This document shows, piece by piece, positions 1 through 6,007 of a DNA stretch of 35,457 bases. Made by a program: the position numbers and the translations under genes. Numbering within the stretch: position 1 is the stretch's first letter; every line of letters begins with the position of its first letter. Source of the stretch: Holophagaceae bacterium (GTDB lineage Bacteria; Acidobacteriota; Holophagae; Holophagales; Holophagaceae); the NCBI GenBank assembly GCA_025361125.1, contig JANYBM010000062.1:1-35457 (forward strand), in the 5' to 3' direction. The notes under the pieces were generated by a model, which saw nothing but the letters and a program-made list of their open reading frames with translations, did not search any database and was not told the origin of the DNA.

Positions 1-429
1 ACCAAACAATTCACGGCAGTTGTTACTGGCTCTACCAACACAGGTATCACCTGGACAGTGACAGGGACAGGGAATGGCACCGTCTCGACTGCAGGCCTTT
101 ACACCGCGCCCCTCAAGGCGGGCAGCTTCACCCTGACCGCCCATTTGAGCATTCCAGCGCGGGTAAGGGCGGACAAAACCAGCGCCAGAAACCGACCCTT
201 TGGATTGGAACCTGTCACGGCTTTCACTCGCCCTCCCGTGGGGGATCCCGGTGGTGGATGGGAAGGGATCAGGTGCGGCGCTGTGCGCATCAATAGGTCC
301 CAGCCCTCACCCCCTTTTATGAAGGGCGAGGGCCGGGACCCAGACGAAGCAGGAGCTAAGAACCGGGGAGGAATCCCGTCCCAAGAGCCTGCGAAAAGAA
401 GGGAGTTCAGGCTTTCCTCATCACGATAG
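1..429 (+). CDS. Ig-like (Big_2-type) domain protein, 5' partial and apparently 3'-truncated
   Basis: Frame 1 is open from the window edge to TAG at 427-429. The first 50 or so residues form a recognisable bacterial Ig-like repeat: a TKQFTAVV strand, an ITWTV core tryptophan strand, then VSTAGLYTAP and FTLTAH. This is the same family as the ten copies inside the giant protein at 15491-30589, which read for example TVTWSATNGTI followed by GLFTAP. In those copies the domain ends with a further strand (ATSxADP...TATVxV). Here that strand is missing after about position 155, and the frame continues through low-complexity, Pro/Arg-rich residues and across an inverted repeat at 297-339. I read this as the 3' end of a surface-protein gene cut by rearrangement, so the last 90 codons are probably not native. 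The 5' part lies outside the window. Confidence is good for the domain and low for the C-terminal extension. Confidence 0.5.
   Translation, partial: TKQFTAVVTGSTNTGITWTVTGTGNGTVSTAGLYTAPLKAGSFTLTAHLSIPARVRADKTSARNRPFGLEPVTAFTRPPVGDPGGGWEGIRCGAVRINRSQPSPPFMKGEGRDPDEAGAKNRGGIPSQEPAKRREFRLSSSR
297..339. repeat. Imperfect inverted repeat
   Basis: Arms at 297-312 and 324-339 are 16 nt each and pair except at two positions, which become G-U pairs on the minus-strand transcript. The loop is 11 nt. No T-tract follows on either strand, so it is not a standard terminator. The G/C-block composition resembles dispersed palindromic repeats. It sits inside the aberrant tail of the preceding frame. Confidence 0.5.
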
Positions 430-451
430 GCTTGTCCTCTTCGGAGGTTCC

Positions 452-922
452 ATGGAACGCGGTCATCTTTGGCGGTCTTGCTTCAAGTTGAATTTGCGCA
501 TGCTGGAGATGAATTCAGCGGGCATCTCGGATGAGATGGCTGGTGCGCGTCCGGCGGAGGGGGTGTCGAGCCCGGCTTGGATCGTGGGGCATCTGGTTTA
601 TAGCCGACGCAGCCTGATCACGCGCCTGGGTGGAGCGCTGGACGACGAGCCCATCTGGAAGGAAAATTATTCACGGGGTGGGAGCGGCGAGGTTGCCCAT
701 TTGGGATTCGCGGCCCTTTGTCAGGCCTTCAGCGCCACGGATGAAAGTATCAAGGCCGCTTGTCAGGGAGTAGGCGATTGGGACCTGCCCACTCCGAACC
801 CGTTCTCCGGCACCGAGCAGCCTTTGGAACAACTCGTCGCCTTTCTCTACATGCACGAGTGCTATCACCTGGGGCAGCTCGGGCTGATGCGGAAGTTGTA
901 TGGGCTGAAGGGCGCGATCTGA
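452..922 (+). CDS. DinB family protein (four-helix bundle, putative metal-dependent enzyme)
   Basis: A 156-residue protein with the DinB/YfiT fold pattern. GHL carries His47 in the second helix region, and MHECYHLGQ near the C-terminus carries His135 and His139. Together these are the three metal-binding histidines typical of the superfamily. DinB-like proteins include mycothiol- and bacillithiol-dependent transferases and many uncharacterised members; nothing here identifies the thiol or substrate. The ATG at 452 is preceded by GGAGG at 443-447, so the start is well supported. The gene stands alone: a 370-bp gap follows before coaBC. A second, poorly similar DinB protein lies on the other side of coaBC. 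The fold is secure; the function is unknown. Confidence 0.85.
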   Translation: MERGHLWRSCFKLNLRMLEMNSAGISDEMAGARPAEGVSSPAWIVGHLVYSRRSLITRLGGALDDEPIWKENYSRGGSGEVAHLGFAALCQAFSATDESIKAACQGVGDWDLPTPNPFSGTEQPLEQLVAFLYMHECYHLGQLGLMRKLYGLKGAI

Positions 923-1040
923 AAATGAGCCGGGGACTCTCTGACGGCGAGGTGTTGGGATTGCTCTCCGGTCGTTTGCCGGGGATGTGGGAAGGCCGAG
1001 GAAATCATTCTTGATGCAAAGCCAGGCTCGTTGACCAGGC

Positions 1041-1130
1041 TTGTTTTTGTCCCCGCAAATCCCCGTGAGTCCCCGGCTATAAAAAATCTTTTGGCCGGGG
1101 ACGCACGGGGATTTACGGGGACAAAGAAAA
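1041..1130. repeat. Long palindromic element (REP/MITE-like)
   Basis: Two 37-nt arms (1041-1077 and 1094-1130) match as reverse complements at about 33 of 37 positions, with a 16-nt AT-rich loop (1078-1093). Each arm carries three evenly spaced CCCC blocks (GTCCCCG, ATCCCCGTG, GTCCCCGGC). Such long near-perfect hairpins are typical of REP-type sequences mobilised by REP-associated (Y1) transposases, or of small non-autonomous elements. No transposase gene is present in the window. The 3' side of the hairpin is A-rich on both strands, so it is not a rho-independent terminator. Confidence 0.7.
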
Positions 1131-1224
1131 AAACCAATTTTGTTTAAATTCCATGCCTGGCCCCTGCGAGGGCCCCGGCTCAGCGATATGCCCGAAGCCC
1201 ATTACTGGCTAACTCGTCTACCAT

Positions 1225-1252
1225 TGTTGTCTGTTGTCTGTTGTCTGTTGTC
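1225..1252. repeat. Heptanucleotide tandem repeat, 4 x TGTTGTC
   Basis: Four perfect head-to-tail copies of TGTTGTC occur, ending 40 bp upstream of the coaBC start. Short tandem repeats can change copy number by slippage. This one lies where it could alter promoter spacing or the leader, but there is no direct sign of regulation. Confidence 0.85.
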
Positions 1253-1292
1253 TGCATCCCGCATGGGATTGCGCCCGTAGTCCAGAGGCCCC

Positions 1293-2501
1293 ATGAAAAT
1301 CCTGCTTGGCATCACCGGTGGCATCGCGGCCTACAGGGCAGCGGATTTGGCGCGACTGCTCACGAATCGCGGGCATACGGTGCGGTGCGTGCTCACCGAG
1401 GCGGGCGCACGGTTCATCACTCCCTTGACCTTGGCGTCGCTCACGGGCGAGGCCTGCTACGGCGCCAACCCGGACCATCATGAATGGAGGCCCAGCCCCA
1501 GTGTCGAGCACATCGAACTGGCCCGCTGGGCAGACGTGGTGGCCGTAGTGCCTGCTACGGCCAACATGCTTGGGAACACCGCCAACGGCCTGGCGAATGA
1601 CTTGCTCTCGACCGTTTTACTGGCCACCAAGGCGCCGATTCTCTGGGCCCCAGCCATGAACACCGCCATGTGGGAGCACCCGGCGGTCAGGGCCAACCTT
1701 GAGCGCCTGAAAGCCTTCGGCCATACGATCGTCGAACCCGCCGAAGGCATGCTGGCCTGCGGTGAAGCAGGCGCCGGCAAACTGGCGGACATCGAGCGCA
1801 TCGCCGACGCCATCCGCGCCGTGGGAAGCGAACGGCTGGGGTCGTTGAGGGGGAAACAGGTCCTGGTGACCGCCGGTCCCACCCGTGAAGATCTGGACCC
1901 CGTGCGGTTGCTTACGAACCGGAGCACCGGAGAAATGGGCATTGAGATCGCGCGGGCTTTGCGGGATGCGGGCGCGGAGGTTCATCTCATTTTAGGTGGC
2001 GATATGGAAGCGCCGTTCGGCATCGAGACGATGCGGGTGCGGACCGCAGATGCCATGATGGCCGCCTGCGCCGAGCTTTGGCCGAAAATGGATGGCTGCC
2101 TCGCCGCCGCCGCCGTGGCCGACCAACGGCCTCAGGCGATCGCGGCTGAAAAGGTGAAGAAGGCTGATGGGCCGGAAATCCTGGAGCTGGTGCGGACCGA
2201 GGACATCCTGCTGAATCTCGGAAAGCAGAAAAGGGTAGGGGTGGGCGGTCAATGGCTCCTGGGTTTCGCAGCTGAAAGTGAACATCACGTTGAGTACGCT
2301 TCCGCCAAGCTGGCCAAGAAAAAACTCGATGCGGTCTTCGTGAACGACATTGCCAGTGGCAAAGCTTTCGGCCATCAGGACAACACCCTGACGCCGGTGA
2401 CCGCCGACGGCCCTCAACCCCCGCTGGGACCGCTTCCGAAGGATCAGTTGGCCTCGGCCTTGGTGGCTTGGTGGGCGGGGCGGTTGGGTTCCAAGGCTTG
2501 A
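1293..2501 (+). CDS. coaBC: Bifunctional phosphopantothenoylcysteine decarboxylase / phosphopantothenate-cysteine ligase
   Basis: Makes 4'-phosphopantetheine for coenzyme A: the CoaB half couples 4'-phosphopantothenate to cysteine using CTP, and the FMN-dependent CoaC half decarboxylates the product. The 402-residue length is normal for the fusion. CoaC (about residues 1-175) shows the ITGGIAAYRA flavin-binding start, catalytic His73 in VEHIEL, the PAMNTAMW substrate motif (120-127) and the flap cysteine Cys156 in LACGEAGAGKL. CoaB (about 185-402) shows LVTAGPTRE, the NRSTGEMG nucleotide loop, AAAVAD and the EKVKK lysine motif (287-290). All key residues are present, so the enzyme should be active. 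The ATG at 1293 starts exactly at the conserved MKILLGITGG; its ribosome site (GAGG) is weak. The gene ends 7 bp from a convergent DinB gene. Confidence 0.97.
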   Translation: MKILLGITGGIAAYRAADLARLLTNRGHTVRCVLTEAGARFITPLTLASLTGEACYGANPDHHEWRPSPSVEHIELARWADVVAVVPATANMLGNTANGLANDLLSTVLLATKAPILWAPAMNTAMWEHPAVRANLERLKAFGHTIVEPAEGMLACGEAGAGKLADIERIADAIRAVGSERLGSLRGKQVLVTAGPTREDLDPVRLLTNRSTGEMGIEIARALRDAGAEVHLILGGDMEAPFGIETMRVRTADAMMAACAELWPKMDGCLAAAAVADQRPQAIAAEKVKKADGPEILELVRTEDILLNLGKQKRVGVGGQWLLGFAAESEHHVEYASAKLAKKKLDAVFVNDIASGKAFGHQDNTLTPVTADGPQPPLGPLPKDQLASALVAWWAGRLGSKA

Positions 2502-2508
2502 GCCCTGC

Positions 2509-3030
2509 CTACAAATACCGCTCCTTCAGCACCCCCACATGATGCCGCACATGCCCGGCCATGACCGCTGCAAGGGCTCGCGCGCTCATGATACGGCCGT
2601 TGGAGGTGCCACGGATCTCCAGCATCTCTGCGGTCATGCCGCGGAACATCCATAGATTCGATTGGCGGGCGAGCCTGAATTCCTCCAACAGGTCTTCCAA
2701 CCGGCAGTGATCGTAACCCGAAGCTGCAATAAATTCGTCCTCCTCAAAGCCGTGCAGATTCGTCGCATCCTTTCTTGAAATTCTCAGGGCACGATAGGCG
2801 AACACCCGCTCGGCATCAATGAGATGGCCCGCCACTTCGCGGATGCTCCACTTGCCCGGCGCATAGCGATGACCCGCCTCGGAATCAGGCACGGAGCCCA
2901 GCAGCGCCAGTTCATCCAGGTTGGATTCCAGCGCCTCCAGCACGTTGAGTTCGGGCACCTTGGCCACGTAGCCCGCGAAGTGCGGCGCGTATTCATCCGG
3001 CAGTGGAGGCGCAATCAAAGCAAGCGGCAT
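2509..3030 (-). CDS. DinB family protein
   Basis: A 173-residue DinB_2-type protein. YAPGKWSIREVAGHLIDAER carries the first metal histidine (His69), and GHVRHH near the C-terminus supplies His160 and His164. The YAPGKWSIRE...DAERVFAYRALR block is a strong family signature and differs from the DinB protein at 452-922, so the two are distant paralogues at best. I chose the ATG at 3030 over an in-frame start 90 bp upstream. It has a good AGGAG ribosome site, the family's usual N-terminus begins there, and the upstream stretch runs over a 7-bp repeat. It is convergent with coaBC. The substrate is unknown; members are suspected thiol-dependent transferases or detoxification enzymes. Confidence 0.88.
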   Translation of the reverse strand: MPLALIAPPLPDEYAPHFAGYVAKVPELNVLEALESNLDELALLGSVPDSEAGHRYAPGKWSIREVAGHLIDAERVFAYRALRISRKDATNLHGFEEDEFIAASGYDHCRLEDLLEEFRLARQSNLWMFRGMTAEMLEIRGTSNGRIMSARALAAVMAGHVRHHVGVLKERYL

Positions 3031-3049
3031 GGGGATTCTCCTGAATTTT

Positions 3050-3070
3050 CGATTGACGATTGACGATTGC
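3050..3070. repeat. Heptanucleotide tandem repeat, 3 x CGATTGA (last copy CGATTGC)
   Basis: Two perfect copies and one with a terminal substitution lie directly upstream of the ribosome site of the minus-strand DinB gene. It has the same 7-bp period as the TGTTGTC array before coaBC, but a different unit. Confidence 0.75.
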
Positions 3071-3160
3071 AGCGCGGCGACAAGGAGGGTGTTGGGCTTT
3101 AAATTTACGTCTTTTGACACTCAACTTTCAGACTTGGGGGCCAGGATGCATTGCCTCCCA

Positions 3161-3604
3161 TCACAGCGCCGGGTCCAGCCATACCAGCGTCTCTGAGGGA
3201 GGGCCCACTACATCGCCCACGCGGACGGCCACCACCACCATCCAGCCCTGAGGGCGAATGAGGTCGGACATGTCAAGGTGCATCCGCTTGCCAGGAGCTG
3301 GCAGGTTGGGGCGGCGGCGTTCCACCACGACCTCGCCTTTAGCCACAATGGTTCCAGGGGCAGGCTTCACCGTACTCAAAGGCAGATAGAAGACCCGCAG
3401 CATCTCCAGGCCCACCAAGGACTCGCCACGGGCGTCTCGGAACGGAAGGGTCACTTCCAATTGCCGCAAAGCCACCCAATGCGCCTCGGGGGCCTGGGGC
3501 TCGGCGCGGGGGCGCGGAATGGGGTCCCCTTTGCGTCCGCACGCTGTGAATGAAAGTGAAAGCAGGAAAGTAATCCCCGCGTTTGCTAGTCTGAAGGTTC
3601 GCAT
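3161..3604 (-). CDS. Small lipoprotein of the CGRKGDP type, FN3-like
   Basis: From the ATG at 3604 the product is 147 residues. It has a short charged start (MRTFR), a hydrophobic segment and a lipobox-like FTAC placing the lipidated cysteine at residue 22. CGRKGDPIPRP follows; this CGxKGP-like motif is seen in LptM/YifL and in small FN3-like lipoproteins. The remaining 120 residues look like one beta-sandwich (LRQLEVTLPF, VLDMSDL-like strands). A longer frame reaches 3667, but it would put 21 residues before the signal peptide and collide with the divergent accC. The ribosome site for 3604 is too close to be convincing (AAGGG touches the ATG), so the exact start is uncertain. By analogy it acts at the outer or inner membrane; its role is unknown. 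Confidence 0.75.
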   Translation of the reverse strand: MRTFRLANAGITFLLSLSFTACGRKGDPIPRPRAEPQAPEAHWVALRQLEVTLPFRDARGESLVGLEMLRVFYLPLSTVKPAPGTIVAKGEVVVERRRPNLPAPGKRMHLDMSDLIRPQGWMVVVAVRVGDVVGPPSETLVWLDPAL

Positions 3605-3639
3605 CCCTTCGATGATGCCTATAAATTCGGAGTTTGACG

Positions 3640-5133
3640 ATGCCAGTGACAAAAGTTTTGATCGCAAACCGGGGTGAAATCGCGTGCAGGGTGATTCGAA
3701 CCTGCAGAGAAATGGGTATTCCCACCGTTGCCGTTTATTCCGACGCCGATCGTGGCGCCCTGCACGTGCGCATGGCGGACGAGGCCTACTGCATTGGCCC
3801 GGCCCCGGCCCGGGAGTCCTACCTGGTGGTCGAGAAGATCCTGAACGCCGCCAAACAATCCGGCGCCGATGCCATCCACCCAGGCTATGGGTTCCTGAGC
3901 GAGAACGCCGAGGCCGCCAAACTGTTTCAGGAAAACGGCATCACGTTCATCGGTCCCCGGCAGGAGTCCATCGTGAGCATGGGTTCGAAGACCGCGGCGC
4001 GGATCGTGGCCATCAAAGCTGGCTGCCCGGTGGTGCCGGGAATCCAGGAAACCATGAGCGATGAGGACCTTTTGGTCGAAGCCGGAAAGATCGGCTTTCC
4101 AATCATGGTGAAGGCCGCCATGGGCGGTGGTGGCAAAGGTATGCGGTTGGCGAAAAATGTCGAGGAATTGAAGGCTGGGCTGCCCCGGGCCCGGGGTGAG
4201 GCGCTTTCCTCATTTGGCGATGACAGCGTCTACATCGAGAAGGCCATTGTCCAGCCCAGGCACATCGAGATTCAGATCTTCGGAGACCAGCACGGCAATT
4301 ACGTCTACCTGTGGGAGCGTGAATGCTCCATTCAGCGGCGCCATCAGAAAGTCATCGAGGAAGCCCCTAGTCCCCATGTGACGCCTGAGATGCGCGCCGC
4401 CATGGGCGAAGCGGCGCTGAAAGTGGCGCGGGCGGTGAAATACGTGGGCGCTGGAACCGTGGAATTCCTGGCGGATTCGGAACGGAATTTTTATTTCCTG
4501 GAGATGAATACCCGGCTGCAGGTGGAGCATTGCGTCACGGAATGGATCACGGGCCTGGATCTGGTGAAATGGCAGATCCTGGTAGCCCGTGGCGAAAAAC
4601 TGCCGCTCACCCAAGATCAGATCAGGCTCAATGGCTGGGCCATGGAATGCCGGATCTACGCAGAGGATCCGGACAAGAATTTCATGCCGAGCCCGGGCCG
4701 GATCAGCTTCCTGCGGACACCGGCGGGGCCCAATGTCCGGGATGACAGCGGTGTCTACGAAGGCTGCGAAGTGTCCATGTTCTACGATCCGATGATTTCG
4801 AAGCTGAGCACCTGGGGCCCCACGCGTCTGGAGGCCATTGACAAGATGCGCAGCGCGCTGGGTGAATACCGCATCGGCGGCATCCGCAGCAACGTGGCCT
4901 TCCACGAAGTGCTCATGGAATACGAACCGTTCCGCAAGGGCGATCTGCATACGGGGCTCCTGGACAAGCCGTTCTGGAAGAAGAAAGAGGTCGGTCCCAA
5001 CCTGAAATTCGCCGTGGCCGCCGCCATGGTTGCAGAGCTGGATGATGAGGAAAGGCGGGCATCCCAGCCCGCAGGGTCAAGTGAAGGCAAGCTAGGTGCG
5101 TGGCAACATTGGGGCAAATTCAACCGACTTTAA
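3640..5133 (+). CDS. accC: Biotin carboxylase subunit (acyl-CoA carboxylase)
   Basis: ATP-dependent carboxylation of protein-bound biotin, the first half-reaction of acetyl-, propionyl- or related acyl-CoA carboxylases. The 497 residues begin with the classic KVLIANRGEIACRVIRT. ATP-grasp motifs are intact: HPGYGFLSEN, GGGGKGMR, YIEKAIVQPRHIEIQ and the catalytic EMNTRLQVEH. The FMPSPGRI motif and a C-terminal region after PFWKKK fit the propionyl-CoA carboxylase/AccC group. The last 50 residues (GSSEGKLGAWQHWGKFNRL) extend beyond E. coli AccC (449). I place the start at ATG 3640, since GGAG at 3629-3632 is 7 nt upstream; an in-frame TTG at 3634 is too close to it. The biotin carrier gene follows 88 bp downstream. 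No carboxyltransferase lies nearby, so the acyl-CoA substrate is not determined here. Confidence 0.93.
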   Translation: MPVTKVLIANRGEIACRVIRTCREMGIPTVAVYSDADRGALHVRMADEAYCIGPAPARESYLVVEKILNAAKQSGADAIHPGYGFLSENAEAAKLFQENGITFIGPRQESIVSMGSKTAARIVAIKAGCPVVPGIQETMSDEDLLVEAGKIGFPIMVKAAMGGGGKGMRLAKNVEELKAGLPRARGEALSSFGDDSVYIEKAIVQPRHIEIQIFGDQHGNYVYLWERECSIQRRHQKVIEEAPSPHVTPEMRAAMGEAALKVARAVKYVGAGTVEFLADSERNFYFLEMNTRLQVEHCVTEWITGLDLVKWQILVARGEKLPLTQDQIRLNGWAMECRIYAEDPDKNFMPSPGRISFLRTPAGPNVRDDSGVYEGCEVSMFYDPMISKLSTWGPTRLEAIDKMRSALGEYRIGGIRSNVAFHEVLMEYEPFRKGDLHTGLLDKPFWKKKEVGPNLKFAVAAAMVAELDDEERRASQPAGSSEGKLGAWQHWGKFNRL

Positions 5134-5221
5134 CGGCGAACTTCGCGGTCGGTCGCGACTAAAGATAAATTTTGATTTTCCATTCGCGGAATTAGCGGTT
5201 GAAGATTTCCTTGGTGGTCCC

Positions 5222-5749
5222 ATGAAACGCACTCTTCTCATCGGCAAAGAAACCCACGACGTTGAAATCCTCCGTCGGGACGGAGAGACCACGCTCAGCT
5301 GGGATGGCACCGCCGAAGCCGTGGACATCTTGGAGGTGGGTTCTGGCAATTGGTCGGTGATCATGGGCCATAAATCCGTGGACGTCCGCCTGGATGGGTT
5401 GAAGCATTCTGATCCCGATATTCAAGGTTTTCGCGCAACGCTCTTCGACGCCACTTACGAATTCGCGCTGCAGGATCCCCGCAAGGCCCTCCTCGCCGCT
5501 GCCAGCGGTGCTGCGGCATCGGGCGGTCCCCTCACAGCTCCCATGCCGGGCAAAGTCGTCAAGCTCCTGGTGAACGAGGGCGACCCGGTAAGTGAAGGTC
5601 AGCCTCTCCTCATCATGGAGGCCATGAAGATGCAGAATGAACTGCGTGCCACATCAGCGGGGAGAGTATCCAAAATCACGGTACAAGAGGGCGCCACTGT
5701 GGAGACGGGCGGAACACTCATGATTCTTGTGGCGCCCGAGGCGGATTAG
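5222..5749 (+). CDS. Biotin carboxyl carrier protein (biotin/lipoyl attachment domain)
   Basis: A 175-residue partner of the upstream biotin carboxylase. The C-terminal biotinyl domain (about 100-175) has LTAPMPGKVVKLLVNEGD, the EAMKM biotinylation site with Lys136, and VQEGATVETG. The N-terminal 85 residues (MKRTLLIGKETHDVEIL...) form a separate small domain, as in propionyl-CoA carboxylase or decarboxylase-type carriers rather than E. coli AccB, so I give no symbol. The frame is open back to a GTG at 5096, overlapping accC. The 5134-5221 stretch is AT-richer and looks non-coding, and the protein family starts at the methionine at 5222. The ribosome site (GGTGG) is mediocre. A decayed second carrier tail follows in the same frame after the stop codon. 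Confidence 0.92.
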   Translation: MKRTLLIGKETHDVEILRRDGETTLSWDGTAEAVDILEVGSGNWSVIMGHKSVDVRLDGLKHSDPDIQGFRATLFDATYEFALQDPRKALLAAASGAAASGGPLTAPMPGKVVKLLVNEGDPVSEGQPLLIMEAMKMQNELRATSAGRVSKITVQEGATVETGGTLMILVAPEAD

Positions 5750-5905
5750 CGTGAGGCCTCGCGTATCGGCAACGCCGATACCGAGAGGATGCAGAATGAG
5801 TTAAGAGCGGCGTCCGAGGGAATCGTGGTGAAAATTTCGACCTCCGAAGGAGCCACAGTAGAAACGGGTTCGGTACTCATCACAGTGGGGCCCAAGAACG
5901 ATTGA
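5750..5905 (+). pseudogene. Remnant of a second biotin carrier C-terminus
   Basis: Directly after the carrier stop codon (5747-5749), the same frame stays open to TGA at 5903-5905. From 5789 it reads MQNELRAASEGIVVKIS, then SEGATVETGSVLITVGP, which aligns with the end of the real carrier (MQNELRATSAGRVSKIT, QEGATVETGGTLMILVAP) at roughly 22 of 38 residues. At the position of the biotinylated lysine there is AGG (Arg), and everything upstream of it is unrelated. Codons are AT-richer (TTA, AGA, GTA) than in the intact gene. An 11-bp direct repeat, CTCGCGTATCG, flanks the remnant (5758-5768 and 5915-5925). I read this as debris of a duplication or recombination. A functional read-through extension seems unlikely because the lysine is lost. 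Confidence 0.7.
5764..5780. repeat. Short perfect hairpin after the carrier gene
   Basis: TATCGGC (5764-5770) and GCCGATA (5774-5780) pair perfectly around a 3-nt loop. There is no T-tract. It sits at the junction between the intact carrier gene and its remnant. A similar hairpin (GTCTCGC / GCGAGAC) lies at 5913-5935 on the other side. Confidence 0.6.
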
Positions 5906-5954
5906 AGGGGCGGTCTCGCGTATCGCGCAGCGAGACAGATAGGACATAAAAACG

Positions 5955-5999
5955 GCCCCGGATAGTCCCTACCTGGGAACATCCGGGGCATTGCTTTTT
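5955..5999. terminator. Bidirectional rho-independent terminator
   Basis: A 9-bp GC-rich stem (GCCCCGGAT at 5955-5963, ATCCGGGGC at 5981-5989) is followed by ATTGCTTTTT on the plus strand. On the minus strand the stem is followed by a T5 run (complement of 5948-5952). It therefore ends both the biotin carboxylase operon and the convergent cytochrome gene, whose stop codon is at 6008. Confidence 0.88.
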
Positions 6000-6007
6000 G
6001 CGGTCAA

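Larger units (their letters stand above)
923..1292. other. Intergenic region between dinB-like gene and coaBC
   Basis: This 370-bp stretch has no convincing gene. It contains a long palindromic element (1041-1130) and a 7-bp tandem repeat (1225-1252), annotated separately. The rest (923-1040 and 1131-1224) shows no recognisable RNA gene. Any coaBC promoter would lie in the last 150 bp, but I see no clear -35/-10 pair. Confidence 0.6.

Noticed and set aside
1041-1130. Terminator after the first DinB gene
   Set aside because: No T-tract follows the hairpin on either strand; the flanks are A-rich at the 3' side.
3611-3640. TATAAA as the -10 box of accC
   Set aside because: It is only 14 bp from the start codon, would place the start of transcription on the ribosome site, and has no -35 at the right distance.
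5096-5221. GTG start at 5096 for the biotin carrier protein
   Set aside because: It would overlap accC, the added residues have no family similarity, and the region is AT-rich like a spacer.
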